Below, piece by piece: positions 15,264 through 15,551 of a DNA stretch of 15,551 nucleotides (the stretch's first letter is position 1; each line of letters opens with the position of its first letter). This stretch comes from CAZOIA01 sp964579675. Its GTDB lineage: Bacteria; Planctomycetota; Phycisphaerae; UBA1845; PWPN01. The position numbers and the translations under genes are program-made. Location: assembly GCA_964579675.1 (NCBI GenBank), contig CAZOIA010000134.1:1-15551 (forward strand), written 5' to 3'. The notes beneath the pieces were generated by a model that saw only the letters and a program-made list of their open reading frames with translations, was not told the DNA's origin and did no database searches.

Positions 15264-15414
15264 ACCCGCGAGAAATGCGTGCCGGGCACATGGAACGTCT
15301 GACTTATCAGTACTGTCACGCGAACGTTGCCCGGGCTTTGCGCCAGCCGTGGATATCGGCCGGGGGTGGATTCTCTCGGTGCAGTGGCAGGCGGTCTGCG
15401 GCGAGGCAAAAAGC

Positions 15415-15444
15415 TTGGAGTCAGGCCGACGCACCGCTTAGAAT
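15415..15444 (+). promoter_or_regulatory. Candidate promoter giving a leaderless mutS2 mRNA
   Basis: TTGGAG (15415-15420) and TAGAAT (15439-15444) are 18 bases apart; the -10 matches five of six bases, the -35 three. Transcription would begin about seven bases after the -10, at or next to GTG 15451. No ribosome site is seen before that GTG, which fits a leaderless message. Confidence 0.35.
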
Positions 15445-15450
15445 GTGGGT

Positions 15451-15551
15451 GTGGACGCACACACGTTAGAGAAGGTCGAGTTTGACCACGTTCTGCAGCT
15501 CCTGGCAGAGCACGCGAGCTGTGCGCTGGGGCGCCGGATGGCCCTGAAGGT
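15451..15551 (+). CDS. mutS2: MutS2 (MutS-like nuclease/ATPase), N-terminal fragment
   Basis: Only the first 33 codons lie in the window; the gene runs off the right edge. The residues read VDAHTLEKVEFDHVLQLLAE (first codon GTG, so Met in the protein), then HASCALGRRMALK. This matches the N-terminus of MutS2 proteins, which typically begin with a TLEKLEFDKIL-like helix followed by AS..lGr. Family knowledge: MutS2 is an ATPase with a C-terminal Smr nuclease domain; it acts on recombination intermediates or on collided ribosomes, depending on the organism. A GTG at 15445 is an alternative start, six bases upstream. The ATPase and Smr domains are outside the window and cannot be checked. Confidence 0.85.
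   Translation, partial: MDAHTLEKVEFDHVLQLLAEHASCALGRRMALK

Larger units (their letters stand above)
15043..15450. other. Divergent promoter gap, propeller gene / mutS2
   Basis: About 400 bases lie between two divergent genes. A plus-strand frame (15146-15469) overlaps the mutS2 start out of frame and has no family resemblance; I treat it as non-coding. A 12-base palindrome (15252-15263) and a candidate mutS2 promoter (15415-15444) are visible. No clear promoter for the propeller gene was found. Confidence 0.5.

Noticed and set aside
1..15551. CRISPR array, insertion sequence, prophage or toxin-antitoxin system
   Set aside because: I saw no regularly spaced direct repeats, transposase, phage genes or toxin-antitoxin pair. 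The tyrosine recombinase is of the housekeeping Xer type and has no mobile context.

Overview
The window is GC-rich, gene-dense bacterial chromosome. The mix of families suggests a member of the Planctomycetota, possibly a Phycisphaerae-like lineage. The markers are a stand-alone prepilin-like protein of the planctomycete H-X9-DG style, a PEP-CTERM sorted surface protein, a large secreted protein with a C-terminal PDZ domain, and an ECF sigma factor followed by a zinc-finger anti-sigma factor. This assignment is an inference from gene content only; there is no rRNA, tRNA or CRISPR array in the window.

Left part (1-3726). A two-component response regulator of NtrC architecture comes first, with an intact receiver domain but an AAA+ domain that has lost key motifs. 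After a gap of about 300 bases come a prepilin-like protein and a one-membrane-span protein of unknown function, 9 bases apart and probably co-transcribed. These converge with smpB, the tmRNA partner, on the minus strand.

Middle part (3727-9880). An AT-rich island separates smpB from a plus-strand cluster: an ECF sigma factor, its membrane-bound zf-HC2 anti-sigma factor (ATGA overlap), a secreted PDZ protein and a large membrane glycosyltransferase fused to TPR repeats. The first two form an obvious regulatory pair. The PDZ protein may be in the same operon; the glycosyltransferase is separated by 230 bases.

Right part (9850-15551). Everything except the last gene is on the minus strand. A strong hairpin terminator separates the glycosyltransferase from a PEP-CTERM protein that looks like a C39-type papain-fold cysteine peptidase. 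A second, much longer hairpin and about 560 bases without a convincing gene follow, then a Xer-type tyrosine recombinase carrying a Pro/Gly-rich insertion. Upstream of it are a 68-residue protein, a CsgG/LpoB-like probable lipoprotein (ATGA overlap) and a TolB-like beta-propeller probable lipoprotein. These three read in the same direction and look like an envelope module. The window ends in the first 33 codons of mutS2 on the plus strand, with a promoter placed so that the mRNA may be leaderless.

No complete, obviously new defence or mobile system is visible. The best leads are the degenerate NtrC-type regulator, the propeller/CsgG-like/small-protein module, the putative PEP-CTERM peptidase, and the large hairpin next to an unexplained gap.
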